This document shows, in pieces, positions 15,997 through 24,451 of a stretch of DNA of 64,000 nucleotides. This DNA is from Pseudomonas sp. PDM15 (GTDB taxonomy: Bacteria > Pseudomonadota > Gammaproteobacteria > Pseudomonadales > Pseudomonadaceae). Position numbers and translations under genes: made by a program. The DNA is taken from the NCBI RefSeq assembly GCF_014851565.1, contig NZ_JACVAA010000001.1, positions 744,001 through 808,000 on the forward strand, in the 5' to 3' direction. Position 1 is the stretch's first letter; each line of letters starts with the position of its first letter. Below the pieces are notes generated by a model that saw nothing but the letters and a program-made list of their open reading frames with translations, made no database searches and was not told the DNA's origin.

Positions 15997-17613
15997 TTAC
16001 AGGCGGGCGACGCCGAAAGTGTTGGTCTTGAGCGGACGGAGGCTGGCCTCCGCGCAGATGTCGAGAAGCAGGCCGAGCAGGGCGCGGGTGTCACGTGGGT
16101 CGATCAGGCCGTCGTCCCACAGGCTGGCGGTGCCGTAGAGCGCGGTGGACTGGCTGTCGAGCTTCTGTGCGGTGGCCATTTCCAGCATGTCGAGCATCTT
16201 CGGGTCGGCCTCCTTGCCTTCCTTGCGGTGCTTGTCCTCGGTGACGATGCGCAGCACCTTGCCGGCCTGGGCACCGCCCATCACGGCGGTCTTGCTGTTG
16301 GGCCAGGCGAAGATAAAGCGCGGATCGAGGCCGCGGCCGCACATGGCGTAGTTGCCGGCGCCGTAGGAGCCGCCGACGACGATGGTCAGCTTCGGCACGG
16401 TGGCGTTGGCCACGGCCTGGATCATCTTCGAGCCGTGCTTGATCACGCCGAGCTGCTCGGACTCCGTGCCGACCATGAAGCCGGTGGTGTTGTGGAAGAA
16501 CAGGATCGGTGTGTTGCTCTGCTCGCACAGCTGGATGAACTGGGCGGCTTTCGCTGCTCCGCGCGGGGTGATCGGGCCGTTGTTGCCGATCAGACCGCAG
16601 GGCTGGCCTTCGATCTGCAGATGGCCGCAGACGGTCTGGCTGTCGAACTCGTTCTTGAAGTCGAGGAATTCCGAACCGTCGGCGATGCGCGCGATGATCT
16701 CGCGCACGTCGTAGGGCTTCTTGGCATCCGCCGGGACCACGCCGAGCAGTTCGTGTGCCGGGTACAGCGGCTCCTTGTAAGCGCGCTGCGGGCGCACCGG
16801 TAGCTGCGCGTTCCACGGCAGCATGCCGACGATCTCACGGGCCAGGCGCACGCCGTCGGCGTCGTTCTCGGCCAGGTACTCGGCGGTGCCGGCGACCTGG
16901 GCGTGCATCTCGGCGCCGCCCAGTTCCTCATCGGTGGCGATCTCGCCGGTGGCGGCCTTGAGCAGGGGCGGGCCGGCGAGGAACATCTTGGCCTTGCCGC
17001 GCACCACCACCACATAGTCGGACAGACCCGGCTGGTAGGCGCCGCCGGCGGTGCTGGAGCCGTGCACCACGGTGATCTGGGGAATGCCGGCAGCGGACAT
17101 GCGTGCCTGGTTGGCGAAGGCGCGTGCGCCCTCGACGAAGATGTCGGCGGCGTAGGTCAGGTTGGCGCCGCCGCTCTCGGCCAGGGTGACGATGGGCAGC
17201 TTGTTCTCGCTGGCCACCTGCTGCAGGCGCAGGGACTTGCGCAGGCCGGTGGGGGAGATGGTGCCGCCCTTGATCGCGCTGTTGTTGGCGATCACCAGGC
17301 AGCGCACGCCAGCCACATAGCCGATGCCGGCGATGATGCCGCCGCCGGCCTGGGTGCCGTCCTTGTCGTCGTGCAGCTTGTAGCCGGCCAGGGAGCAGAG
17401 TTCGAGGAACGGGCTGCCGGGGTCGAGCAACAGGTTGAGGCGCTCGCGCGGCAGCAGCTGGCCGCGCTTCTCGAACTTGGCCTTGGCTTCGGCTGCCTTG
17501 TCGAGGACCTTCTGTTCCACCTCGCGGAAGCTGGCGATAGCGGCCAGCATGGCCTCGCGGTTCTGCGCGAAGCTGTCGCCGTGGACGTCGAGTTCGGACT
17601 GAATGACGGGCAT
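15997..17613 (-). CDS. atuC: Geranyl-CoA carboxylase beta (carboxyltransferase) subunit
   Basis: 538 residues with the two halves of an acyl-CoA carboxyltransferase: AESGGANL, GSSTAGGAYQPGLSD and AGPPLLKAATGE in the N-terminal half; FFHNTTGFMVG, GGSYGAGNYAMCGRG and PNSKTAVMGG in the C-terminal half. Gly162 in VEGARAF aligns by eye with the position where methylcrotonyl-CoA carboxylases have a Phe that shortens the acyl pocket, in line with a geranyl-CoA substrate. It transfers carboxyl from biotin on AtuF. It begins 4 bases after the atuB stop. Confidence 0.9.
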   Translation of the reverse strand: MPVIQSELDVHGDSFAQNREAMLAAIASFREVEQKVLDKAAEAKAKFEKRGQLLPRERLNLLLDPGSPFLELCSLAGYKLHDDKDGTQAGGGIIAGIGYVAGVRCLVIANNSAIKGGTISPTGLRKSLRLQQVASENKLPIVTLAESGGANLTYAADIFVEGARAFANQARMSAAGIPQITVVHGSSTAGGAYQPGLSDYVVVVRGKAKMFLAGPPLLKAATGEIATDEELGGAEMHAQVAGTAEYLAENDADGVRLAREIVGMLPWNAQLPVRPQRAYKEPLYPAHELLGVVPADAKKPYDVREIIARIADGSEFLDFKNEFDSQTVCGHLQIEGQPCGLIGNNGPITPRGAAKAAQFIQLCEQSNTPILFFHNTTGFMVGTESEQLGVIKHGSKMIQAVANATVPKLTIVVGGSYGAGNYAMCGRGLDPRFIFAWPNSKTAVMGGAQAGKVLRIVTEDKHRKEGKEADPKMLDMLEMATAQKLDSQSTALYGTASLWDDGLIDPRDTRALLGLLLDICAEASLRPLKTNTFGVARL

Positions 17614-17616
17614 GGG

Positions 17617-18486
17617 TTACTCCTGATCCTTCAGTACATCGGGCATATAGGCCCGGTGGAAGCCATTGTAGGACTCGCTGTGCTTCGCCTTGGCCAGACT
17701 CCAGGCGCGGGTGCCCTGGCTCGCGGCGCCGTCGATGCGAATGGTGTTGCCGCTGATGAAGTTGGCGCCCGGGGAGAGCAGGAAGACGATGGCCGCGGCC
17801 ACTTCCGACTCGGTGCCGATGCGCTGCAGCGGCACGTGGTCCTTGAGCGAGCGGATCAGGTTCTTCATCGACTCGGGGTAGGTGTCCATGCCGCTGGAGG
17901 CGATCCAGCCCGGCGCCACGGCGTTGACCCGCACGTTGCAGTGGCCCCACTCGAAGGCGGCGGTCTTGGTGAAGTTCTCCATGCCGGCGCGGGCGGCGCC
18001 GGAGTGGCCCATGCCGGGCATGCCGCCCCACATGTCGGCGAGCATGTTGACGATGCTGCCGCCGTGCTTGCACATGCTCTGGGTGAAGACTTCCTTGGCC
18101 ACCAGGAAACCGCCCACCAGGTTGGTGCGCACCACTGTCTCGAAGCCTTTCTGGTTGATGCCGATCAGCGGGGCGGGGAACTGGCCGCCGGCGTTGTTGA
18201 CCAGGTGGTGGATCGGCCCGCGCTCGGCGATCACCGCTTTGACCATGGCCTTGACCGCTTCTTCCTCGCGGATATCGCAGACCGCGAAGCTGGCGCTGCC
18301 GCCGTCCTCGGCGATCTCCCCGCGGGTGGCTTCCAGTTTCTCCGGCTTGCGCCCGACCAGCACCACATGGGCGCCAAGGGCGGCCAGCTCGTGGGCCACG
18401 CAGCGGCCGATGCCGCTGCCACCGCCGGTGACCAGGATGGTCTGGCCGGCGAACAGGCCGGGTTTGAAGACTGAGTCGTATGCCAT
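17617..18486 (-). CDS. atuB: Short-chain dehydrogenase AtuB
   Basis: 289 residues. NAD(P)-binding TGGGSGIG near residue 20, NNAGGQF, and a C-terminal SDR tail (SGNTIRIDGAAS). At the usual SDR active site the tyrosine is not obvious: the stretch GMGHSGAARAGMEN has Ser/His but no YxxxK, as in 2,4-dienoyl-CoA reductase-type SDRs, which fits an acyl-CoA role. It lies between atuA and atuC. In the Atu pathway it is proposed to act on citronellol or an intermediate; the substrate is unproven. Confidence 0.85.
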   Translation of the reverse strand: MAYDSVFKPGLFAGQTILVTGGGSGIGRCVAHELAALGAHVVLVGRKPEKLEATRGEIAEDGGSASFAVCDIREEEAVKAMVKAVIAERGPIHHLVNNAGGQFPAPLIGINQKGFETVVRTNLVGGFLVAKEVFTQSMCKHGGSIVNMLADMWGGMPGMGHSGAARAGMENFTKTAAFEWGHCNVRVNAVAPGWIASSGMDTYPESMKNLIRSLKDHVPLQRIGTESEVAAAIVFLLSPGANFISGNTIRIDGAASQGTRAWSLAKAKHSESYNGFHRAYMPDVLKDQE

Positions 18487-18505
18487 TGTTGTTATCGTCC
18501 TCGTC

Positions 18506-18588
18506 GTAGGGTGGACAACCGCGAAGAGTTGTCCACCGAGAGCTGGTGGATGGGTGAAGCGTCAGCTACGCGCCCCGATCCACCCTAC
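18506..18588. repeat. 83-bp inverted-repeat element, copy 2
   Basis: Terminal inverted repeat GTAGGGTGGA (18506-18515) with TCCACCCTAC (18579-18588). A nested stem, GGTGGACAAC (18510-18519) with GTTGTCCACC (18529-18538), makes it two adjacent hairpins. Its ends match those of copy 1 at 13912-13999, while the core differs. Read on the minus strand, its outer arm supplies the TAG stop of atuA (18585-18587). Confidence 0.75.
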
Positions 18589-20372
18589 AAAGTTTCTGCC
18601 AGTGCACGTGGCACCGGCACCGGAAACTCCAGCAACTGCTGAGCGAAAGCCTTCCCCTGCGGGTCGATGCGCAGGCTGGCCACGCCGCCGCCGCCCAAGG
18701 CGTTCTCCAGCAGGAAGTTGAGGCTGTGGCTGCCGGGCAGGTACCAGCGCTCGACGCGGCCGATCTGCGGGTCGAGCACATGGCTCATCCAGTCCACCAC
18801 CGCTTCCTTGCCCAGCGCCTCGGCGATCCAGGGCAGGTACTCGGGCTTGCGCGCCATCACGCCGATATTGCTGTGATTGCCCTTGTCGCCGGAGCGGGCC
18901 ACGGCCAGCTTGATCAGCGGCACGCTGGCGTCGGCCTCACCGCTGGGCGAGGGCGTATCAGCTTCGACGGCAATGTTGGCCGGGTCGAAGGTGTCAAGCT
19001 GGGGCAGGGCGACCGCGCTGCGCTCGCCGTTGATCTCGACGGCCAGCTCGCAGGCGGCCTTGTCGACCAGGAAGCTGAACAGGCGGATCACCGGGTACAC
19101 GGTGGGGCGGCCGCCGACGATGCCGGTCAGGCCCGGCGCCATGCCGGTGGCGGCCTGGGCGATCTCGCGGGAGAATAGGATCAGCGCCTCCTTCTTGGCA
19201 TGACGCACGCCGAGCTTGATCACCACCTCGCGGGTGTCCTGCCTTTGCCCACGAGGTCCGTAAGTGGCCTCGGCACCGAGCAGCTCGATATTCACTTCGC
19301 GGTAGGGACCCCAGCCGCGCTCGGCGAAGATTTCCTCGGTCTTGCGGATGATTGCCTGGCTCACGCGCTCGGCCTTGGCCACGGCGTCGATGCCGGCGAT
19401 CAGGCAGCTGGCGGTGCAACGGAAGCCGTCCGGGTGGGTGGCGCTGACCTTGTACTGATCGGTGGGTGCCAGGCCGCGGGCACCTCGCAGTTCGACGCGG
19501 TTGGCGCCGACCTGCTTGAGTTCGACCTCGGTGAAATCGCAGATCACGTCCGGCAGCAGGTAGGCGCGCGGATCGCCGATCTCGTAGAGCATCTGTTCGC
19601 CCACCGACAGCACGCTGACCAGGCCACCGCTGCCTTCGGGCTTGGTCACCACGAAGCTGGCATCGTCGCGGACCTCGATGACCGGGAAGCCGATGTGCTC
19701 GTAGTCCGGCACGTCGCGCCAGTCGGTGAAGTTTCCGCCGGTGCACTGGGCGCCGCATTCGATGATGTGGCCGGCCAGGGCGGCCTGGGCCAGCTTGTCG
19801 TAGTCGTTCCAGGCCCAGCCGAACTCATGCACCAGGGCGGCGCTGACCACGGCGCTGTCGACCACGCGGCCGGTGATGACGATATCGGCGCCGGCTTGCA
19901 GCGCGGCGACTATGCCCGGTGCGCCGAGATAGGCGTTGACCGATACGCACATGGGCGGCAGCGGGGCGCCGCTGAACATCTCCACGGTGCCGGCCTTGGC
20001 CAGTTCGCCGAGCTTGGGCTGCAGGTTGTCGCCATGCAGCACGGCGATCTTCAGCTGCACGCCGGCCTTGTCGCAGGCGGCGGCCAGGGCCGCGGCGCAG
20101 GCGGCCGGGTTGACCCCGCCAGCGTTGCTCACCACGCGAATCTTCTTCTGCGCGATCTCGCCCAGCAGCGGGGCGAGCACTTCGACGAAGTCGGTGGCGT
20201 AGCCTTCGTCCGGCTTCTTCATGCGCGCGCCGGCCATGATCGACATGGTGATCTCGGCCAGGTAGTCGAATACCAGGTAATCCAGTTCGGTGCCGCGTAC
20301 CAGCTGGGCGGCGGCGGTGGAGGTGTCACCCCAGAACGCGGAGGCGCAACCGATGCGGATGGTCTTGCTCAT
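18585..20372 (-). CDS. atuA: AtuA, acyclic terpene utilisation protein (DUF1446)
   Basis: 595 residues, the length of the AtuA family. Begins [20 protein letters not shown], contains [14 protein letters not shown], the [11 protein letters not shown] segment, CTGGNFTDW, and a C-terminal AtuA-like domain with [12 protein letters not shown]. It is first in the operon, facing atuR, exactly as in known atu clusters. AtuA is required for growth on citronellol/geraniol, but its biochemical activity is not known. The TAG stop lies within the inverted-repeat element that follows. Confidence 0.9.
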   Translation of the reverse strand: MSKTIRIGCASAFWGDTSTAAAQLVRGTELDYLVFDYLAEITMSIMAGARMKKPDEGYATDFVEVLAPLLGEIAQKKIRVVSNAGGVNPAACAAALAAACDKAGVQLKIAVLHGDNLQPKLGELAKAGTVEMFSGAPLPPMCVSVNAYLGAPGIVAALQAGADIVITGRVVDSAVVSAALVHEFGWAWNDYDKLAQAALAGHIIECGAQCTGGNFTDWRDVPDYEHIGFPVIEVRDDASFVVTKPEGSGGLVSVLSVGEQMLYEIGDPRAYLLPDVICDFTEVELKQVGANRVELRGARGLAPTDQYKVSATHPDGFRCTASCLIAGIDAVAKAERVSQAIIRKTEEIFAERGWGPYREVNIELLGAEATYGPRGQRQDTREVVIKLGVRHAKKEALILFSREIAQAATGMAPGLTGIVGGRPTVYPVIRLFSFLVDKAACELAVEINGERSAVALPQLDTFDPANIAVEADTPSPSGEADASVPLIKLAVARSGDKGNHSNIGVMARKPEYLPWIAEALGKEAVVDWMSHVLDPQIGRVERWYLPGSHSLNFLLENALGGGGVASLRIDPQGKAFAQQLLEFPVPVPRALAETL

Positions 20373-20414
20373 GACGAAGCTCTCGCGGCAGCGAAAAAGA
20401 TGGGATGAACACTA

Positions 20415-20472
20415 CCAAGCAAGCGCTTGGTTGAAAAGTCTTTTGGCAACTTTTATCCGAGCGCTTGCTTGG
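20415..20472. promoter_or_regulatory. AtuR operator: two inverted 16-bp half-sites
   Basis: CCAAGCAAGCGCTTGG at 20415-20430 and its inverted near-copy CCGAGCGCTTGCTTGG at 20457-20472 (one difference) lie in the atuA-atuR gap. AtuR of P. aeruginosa is known to bind two 13-bp inverted repeats in this same gap, so these are the likely operators. TTGAAA (20431-20436) with TATCCG 17 bases later could be the atuR promoter. Confidence 0.75.
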
Positions 20473-20545
20473 TCACCTGGCAGGCCCTAAATTCGCCAGC
20501 TTGCGTACAATGCGCGACGTAGTTGAGTTTCCACGTGGGGATGCA

Positions 20546-21175
20546 ATGAGTCTGGACGAACAGAAAGCCCGAAAAGTGATGCAGGAGCTGGTGGCCCGCG
20601 CCGAGCTGACCGACCCGGAAAGCGCCCGCGGCAAGCTGCTGCAGACCGCCGCCCACCTGTTTCGCAGCAAGGGCTACGAGCGCACCACGGTGCGCGATCT
20701 GGCGGGGGCCGTGGGCATCCAGTCCGGCAGCATCTTCCACCACTTCAAGAGCAAGGACGAGATTCTCCGCGCCGTGATGGAGGAGACCATCGTCTACAAC
20801 ACCGCGCTGATGCGCGCCGCATTGGCGGAATCCTCGGATATCCGTGAGCGGGTGCTGGGCCTGATTCGCTGCGAACTGCAGTCGATCATGGGCGGCACCG
20901 GCGAGGCCATGGGCGTGCTGGTCTACGAATGGCGCTCGCTGTCCGACGAGAGCCAGGCCTATATCCTCAGCCTGCGCGATACCTACGAGCAGATCTGGCT
21001 CGACGTGCTCAGCGATGCCCGCGATGCCGGTTACTTCAATGCCGATCCCTTCGTGCTGCGCCGCTTTCTCACCGGTGCGCTGAGCTGGACCACCACCTGG
21101 TTCCGCCCGGACGGCAAGATCACCCTCGACCAGCTGGCCGAAGAAGCGCTGGCCCTGGTCTTCAAGAAAAGCTGA
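20546..21175 (+). CDS. atuR: TetR-family repressor AtuR
   Basis: 209 residues from the ATG at 20546 (MSLDEQKARKVMQEL), chosen over an upstream in-frame ATG because GGGG precedes it and because the longer form would cover the operator. N-terminal TetR HTH: LLQTAAHLFRSKGYERTTVRDLAGAVGIQSGSIFHHF split over residues 31-67. The C-terminal part is the variable ligand domain. It represses atuA-G until a terpenoid pathway intermediate binds, as shown for the P. aeruginosa protein. Divergent placement and the paired operators support the name. Confidence 0.88.
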   Translation: MSLDEQKARKVMQELVARAELTDPESARGKLLQTAAHLFRSKGYERTTVRDLAGAVGIQSGSIFHHFKSKDEILRAVMEETIVYNTALMRAALAESSDIRERVLGLIRCELQSIMGGTGEAMGVLVYEWRSLSDESQAYILSLRDTYEQIWLDVLSDARDAGYFNADPFVLRRFLTGALSWTTTWFRPDGKITLDQLAEEALALVFKKS

Positions 21176-21270
21176 CTAATAGGCTAAGCTGCTAGCAGCA
21201 CTGGCCCATGGCCAGCCGCGGCTACAGGGACGAGCCGGACACCTGGCCTTCCCCCTTCGAGGTAACCGCG

Positions 21271-22074
21271 TTGCCAGTGCTTCTCCGCTTGCTGTTGATC
21301 ACTCTGGTCTTCTGTGCACTCCCGGCAGGCGCCGAGCAGCGCGTGCGTGTCGGTGCGTATCATTTCCCGCCCTATATCGTGAAACCGGAGAGCGCCGCGC
21401 CCGAGGGCCTGGTGCCCGAGCTGCTGGCGGCACTGAATGGCGCGCAGAGTGACTACCGCTTCGACCTGGTGCCGACTTCGGTGACCCGCCGCTATCGCGA
21501 CCTGATTCAGGCTCGCTACGACCTGATCCTGTTCGAGTCTCCGGACTGGGGTTGGCAGGACATTCCCCTGGACAAGCTCGATCTGCAGATCGCCGATGCC
21601 GAGGTCTACGTGGCGCGCAACCAGCACGGCCGCGACCAGCGTTTCTTCGACCGCCTGGGCGACAAGCGCATGGCGCTGTACAACGGCTATCACTACGGTT
21701 TCGCCGGCTACAACGCCGATCAGGACTACCTGACCCGCCAGTTCAATGCGGTGCTCACCTATTCCCACGACAGCAACCTGCTGATGCTGCTGCATGATCG
21801 GGTGGATATCAGCGTGGTGACCCGTTCCTACCTGCGCATCTTCCAGCGCGAGCACCCGCAGGAAGGCAGGCAGTTGCTGGTGTCCGAGCGCACCGATCAG
21901 GTCTACCACCACCATGCCCTGCTGCGTCCCCAGGGGCCCATCGACGGGGCGCGCCTGGACGGCCTGCTCGGCCAGTTGCAGCGCAGCGGCAAGCTCGGCG
22001 AGCTGCTGCAGCGCTATCAGGTGACGGCAGCGGCAGAGGCTGGCAGCGAGCGCGCCGACCCCATGCCCCGCTGA
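21271..22074 (+). CDS. Periplasmic substrate-binding protein, family 3 (copy 1)
   Basis: 267 residues from the TTG at 21271, which has GAGG 8 bases upstream and starts a signal peptide (PVLLRLLLITLVFCALPAGA); an earlier in-frame ATG at 21208 would put 21 charged residues ahead of it. The mature part resembles type 3 solute-binding proteins (VRVGAYHFPPYIVKPE, then an internal LILFESPDW segment and VDISVVTRSYL). No permease or ATPase gene is adjacent. It is about half identical by eye to the next gene, so the pair arose by duplication. Ligand unknown. Confidence 0.75.
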   Translation: MPVLLRLLLITLVFCALPAGAEQRVRVGAYHFPPYIVKPESAAPEGLVPELLAALNGAQSDYRFDLVPTSVTRRYRDLIQARYDLILFESPDWGWQDIPLDKLDLQIADAEVYVARNQHGRDQRFFDRLGDKRMALYNGYHYGFAGYNADQDYLTRQFNAVLTYSHDSNLLMLLHDRVDISVVTRSYLRIFQREHPQEGRQLLVSERTDQVYHHHALLRPQGPIDGARLDGLLGQLQRSGKLGELLQRYQVTAAAEAGSERADPMPR

Positions 22075-22159
22075 GCCTGCGGGCCGCGGATTTTTCTCCA
22101 TTTACGCCGTGGTGGCCCTGGGCTAGTCTTCGCTCAGCTCGGTTGTCTATGAGGTCAAT

Positions 22160-22978
22160 ATGTATCGGCGTCGACAGGGATTGCCTGGCGCTTTGCTGGT
22201 ATTGGCAGCGCTGTTCAGCACAGGCGTCGGTGCGGCGGACGAGGTACTGATCGCCGCAGTACATTTTCCACCCTACGTGATCAAACCCGAGTCGAATCCG
22301 CATAACGGTCTGCTCGGTGAGTTGGTCGACGCCCTCAACAAGGTGCAGAGCGAGCATCGCTACGCCTTGCGTGCCACCTCGCTCAATCGCCGCTTCGACG
22401 ACTTCCGTCAGGCGCGTGTCCATGTCGCCATCTTCGAGAATCCCGACTGGAACTGGCAGGGCATCTCCGGCATCCGCATCGACCTGGGTCTGGAAGACGC
22501 CGAGGTGCTGGTGGCGCGCGCCGAGCCGGGTCGCGACCAGCGCTACTTCGACAAGCTGATGGGCAAGCGCATGGCCCTGTTCAACGGCTATCACTACGGC
22601 TTCGCCGGCTTCAACAACGACCCCCAGTGGCTGGAGCAGAATTTCAACGCGGTGCTCACCTATTCCCACGAGAGCAACCTCAAGCTGGTACTGCGCGGGC
22701 GTGCCGACGTGGCGCCGATCACTCGTTCCTGGCTCGGTGCACGCATGCGCGAGCAGCCGCAGCTGCGACAGCAGTTGCTGATTTCGGACTGGGAAGACCA
22801 GCGCTATCGCCATTACGCGATCCTCAGCCCGCAGGCACCGATCGGCGCCGAGGACTTCCGCGCAAGCATGCAGTTGCTGCGCGACAACGGCCAGCTGCAG
22901 CGCATCTTCGCGCCCTACGGAATAGACGTCAGGCCGAACGTAGCGGGTAGCTCAGCAACAGCACATGCGACAGATTGA
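22160..22978 (+). CDS. Periplasmic substrate-binding protein, family 3 (copy 2)
   Basis: 272 residues with a signal peptide (LVLAALFSTGVGAADE). Shares with the preceding gene VHFPPYVIKPE, ENPDWNWQ, GRDQRYFDKL, NGYHYGFAGFN, NFNAVLTYSHESNL and TRSWL. Secreted and soluble. As no ABC transporter genes are near, it may feed a distant transporter or act as a sensor. Its last 50 bases overlap the convergent CPBP gene, so the C-terminal 16 residues (VRPNVAGSSATAHATD) are antisense to that gene. Confidence 0.75.
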   Translation: MYRRRQGLPGALLVLAALFSTGVGAADEVLIAAVHFPPYVIKPESNPHNGLLGELVDALNKVQSEHRYALRATSLNRRFDDFRQARVHVAIFENPDWNWQGISGIRIDLGLEDAEVLVARAEPGRDQRYFDKLMGKRMALFNGYHYGFAGFNNDPQWLEQNFNAVLTYSHESNLKLVLRGRADVAPITRSWLGARMREQPQLRQQLLISDWEDQRYRHYAILSPQAPIGAEDFRASMQLLRDNGQLQRIFAPYGIDVRPNVAGSSATAHATD

Positions 22979-23690
22979 TCGCGGCATGCAACGCCACGGC
23001 CGGCCATAGCCGGCCGCTGTAGTGGAAGACCAGGCCGTAGCCGAGACCTGCCAGCAGTGCCACCAGGGCGAACAGCGCACTGAACGGCAGATGCGCTGCG
23101 CCAAACAGCAGGGCGGTGCCGATCAGCCCACCGAAGGTGCCCAGACGTGCCACCAGCGCCTGCTGCAGCAAGGCGCGGAACAGTAGCTCCTCGGCCAGCA
23201 CCGCTACTCCCAGATTGACCACCAGCCACAGCCAGAGCTGCTGCGGCCATTTCGGCTGCCAGCCGACCAGCCCTAGCGCCAGTGCAGCCAGCGGAACCGC
23301 GAGCAGGGTGATCAGCCCGGCCAACACCGCTAACCTGGGGTTCACAGCCGGTCGCTGCGGCCGGCCCAGCCACCAGGCCAGCAATGTTAAACCCAGCAGC
23401 AGCTTGTCCCAGGACAGGCGCAGGGCATAGGGCGGGGCATCGTCGCTGAGTTGGCGCGGCGGCCACAGTGGTGTCGGCTGAAAGCCCGGCAGCAGGTGCG
23501 CGGCCAGAGCGATGCCGCCGAGCAACACGCCGCTCCACCACAGCCAGCGTGGCAGCTGCTGTTCGCCGAACAACGTCCAAACGATGAATACAGCGCTCAG
23601 CGCCAGGCCCAGCGGCTCGATAAAGCCCAAGGCCAGGCCCATGCCGAGTGCGAGCATGGGCAAGAGCAAACGCAGGTGCAGCGGCGGCAT
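22929..23690 (-). CDS. CPBP-family intramembrane metalloprotease
   Basis: 253 residues with six to eight hydrophobic segments. The CPBP (Abi/CAAX) motifs are visible: AEELLFRALLQQ (motif 1, EExxxR), LFGAAHLPF (motif 2, His) and ALHAAINLSH (motifs 3 and 4). The family includes CAAX prenyl proteases and bacteriocin-immunity proteins; in bacteria most substrates are unknown. It is convergent with the second binding-protein gene, overlapping by 50 bases, and is followed by the small DUF2897 gene upstream on the same strand (21 bases away). Confidence 0.85.
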   Translation of the reverse strand: MPPLHLRLLLPMLALGMGLALGFIEPLGLALSAVFIVWTLFGEQQLPRWLWWSGVLLGGIALAAHLLPGFQPTPLWPPRQLSDDAPPYALRLSWDKLLLGLTLLAWWLGRPQRPAVNPRLAVLAGLITLLAVPLAALALGLVGWQPKWPQQLWLWLVVNLGVAVLAEELLFRALLQQALVARLGTFGGLIGTALLFGAAHLPFSALFALVALLAGLGYGLVFHYSGRLWPAVALHAAINLSHVLLLSYPLRSA

Positions 23691-23711
23691 GCAACGTCCT
23701 TGTCGGCAGGA

Positions 23712-23879
23712 TCAGCGGTCCTGGGCGTCCTTGGCATCCATTTCCGCGTTGCGTTCGTGAATGCGCTTGAGCTGTTCCTCGGTCAGCGGCAGCTTGCGCG
23801 CGCTGTCGCGCAACAGCAGCAGGCTGCCAAGAATGGAGCCGAGGGCCAGGATGATGATCAGCCAGGCGTACCAGGGCAT
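23712..23879 (-). CDS. Small DUF2897-type membrane protein
   Basis: 55 residues from the ATG at 23879 with GAGGAG upstream. One transmembrane helix (AWLIIILALGSILGSLLLL) then a charged cytoplasmic tail (LPLTEEQLKRIHERNAEMDAKD split across the C-terminus). Matches a small protein conserved in pseudomonads, function unknown. An in-frame upstream ATG would add 19 residues without a ribosome site. Probably co-transcribed with the CPBP gene. Confidence 0.8.
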   Translation of the reverse strand: MPWYAWLIIILALGSILGSLLLLRDSARKLPLTEEQLKRIHERNAEMDAKDAQDR

Positions 23880-24126
23880 GAGCTTCTCCTCGAGGGTGGA
23901 GGCACCACCATAGCGCCGGCTGTCACACGGCGGCAACCTGGCGCGGCTTGAATGTGGCTCGCATACCGCTGCGCTTGCGGCCCGAAAAGGTGCGTGGCAG
24001 AGCCGCCGCTGCGCCTTGGCGGTTCAGCTCGATCGGTTATGGCGATAGACGAATTCGAACTTTGGCGCGCGAGAGCGACGGGCCTAAGCTCGCCTGGCCT
24101 GACTCATTCATGAAGAGGTAACCAAC

Positions 24127-24324
24127 ATGGAAATCATCGTGACCGAGGCCGCCGCCAATCGCGGCTGGATCGTCAAGCTGGGGGCGTGCGATGTGCCTTT
24201 CCGTTCCCGGGCGGATGCCGGGCTGTTCGTCGAACGCCTGCAGGAGCGCCTGCACGCGCCGCATGATCTGCCGCTCGCGCAGAGTCATACGCCTGTCACA
24301 CAAGAGGCGCAGCATCACTCCTAA
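24127..24324 (+). CDS. Small conserved-looking protein, unknown
   Basis: 65 residues, strong GAGG site (GAAGAGGTAACC) before the ATG at 24127. Sequence MEIIVTEAAANRGWIVKLG then SRADAGLFVERLQERL, an alpha/beta-like fold of DUF2188-like size; no motif I can name. Followed by a rho-independent terminator, so it is likely a single-gene unit. Upstream 23880-24126 holds nothing else I can recognise. Confidence 0.65.
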   Translation: MEIIVTEAAANRGWIVKLGACDVPFRSRADAGLFVERLQERLHAPHDLPLAQSHTPVTQEAQHHS

Positions 24325-24354
24325 CTTAGGTGCTGCTTCTGACTACCTCTCCCC

Positions 24355-24378
24355 GCCGCGATCTCGCGGCTTCTTTTT
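24355..24378 (+). terminator. Rho-independent terminator
   Basis: GCCGCGA (24355-24361) pairs with TCGCGGC (24364-24370), followed by TTCTTTTT. Ends the small gene at 24127-24324. Confidence 0.75.
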
Positions 24379-24451
24379 GCCTGCGATTTGCCTTATGGAG
24401 TTTCTAGAGCAGTTGCTCTAGATTCGCCGCAACACACGCAGGAGAAACACC

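Noticed and set aside
11025..20372. Reading the cluster as the leucine (liu) operon
   Set aside because: No HMG-CoA lyase; atuA (DUF1446), two SDR genes and the atuR operator fit only the terpene cluster.
22266..22277. TTCCACCCTACG as a third copy of the atu repeat
   Set aside because: It encodes FPPYV in the binding protein and has no inverted partner.
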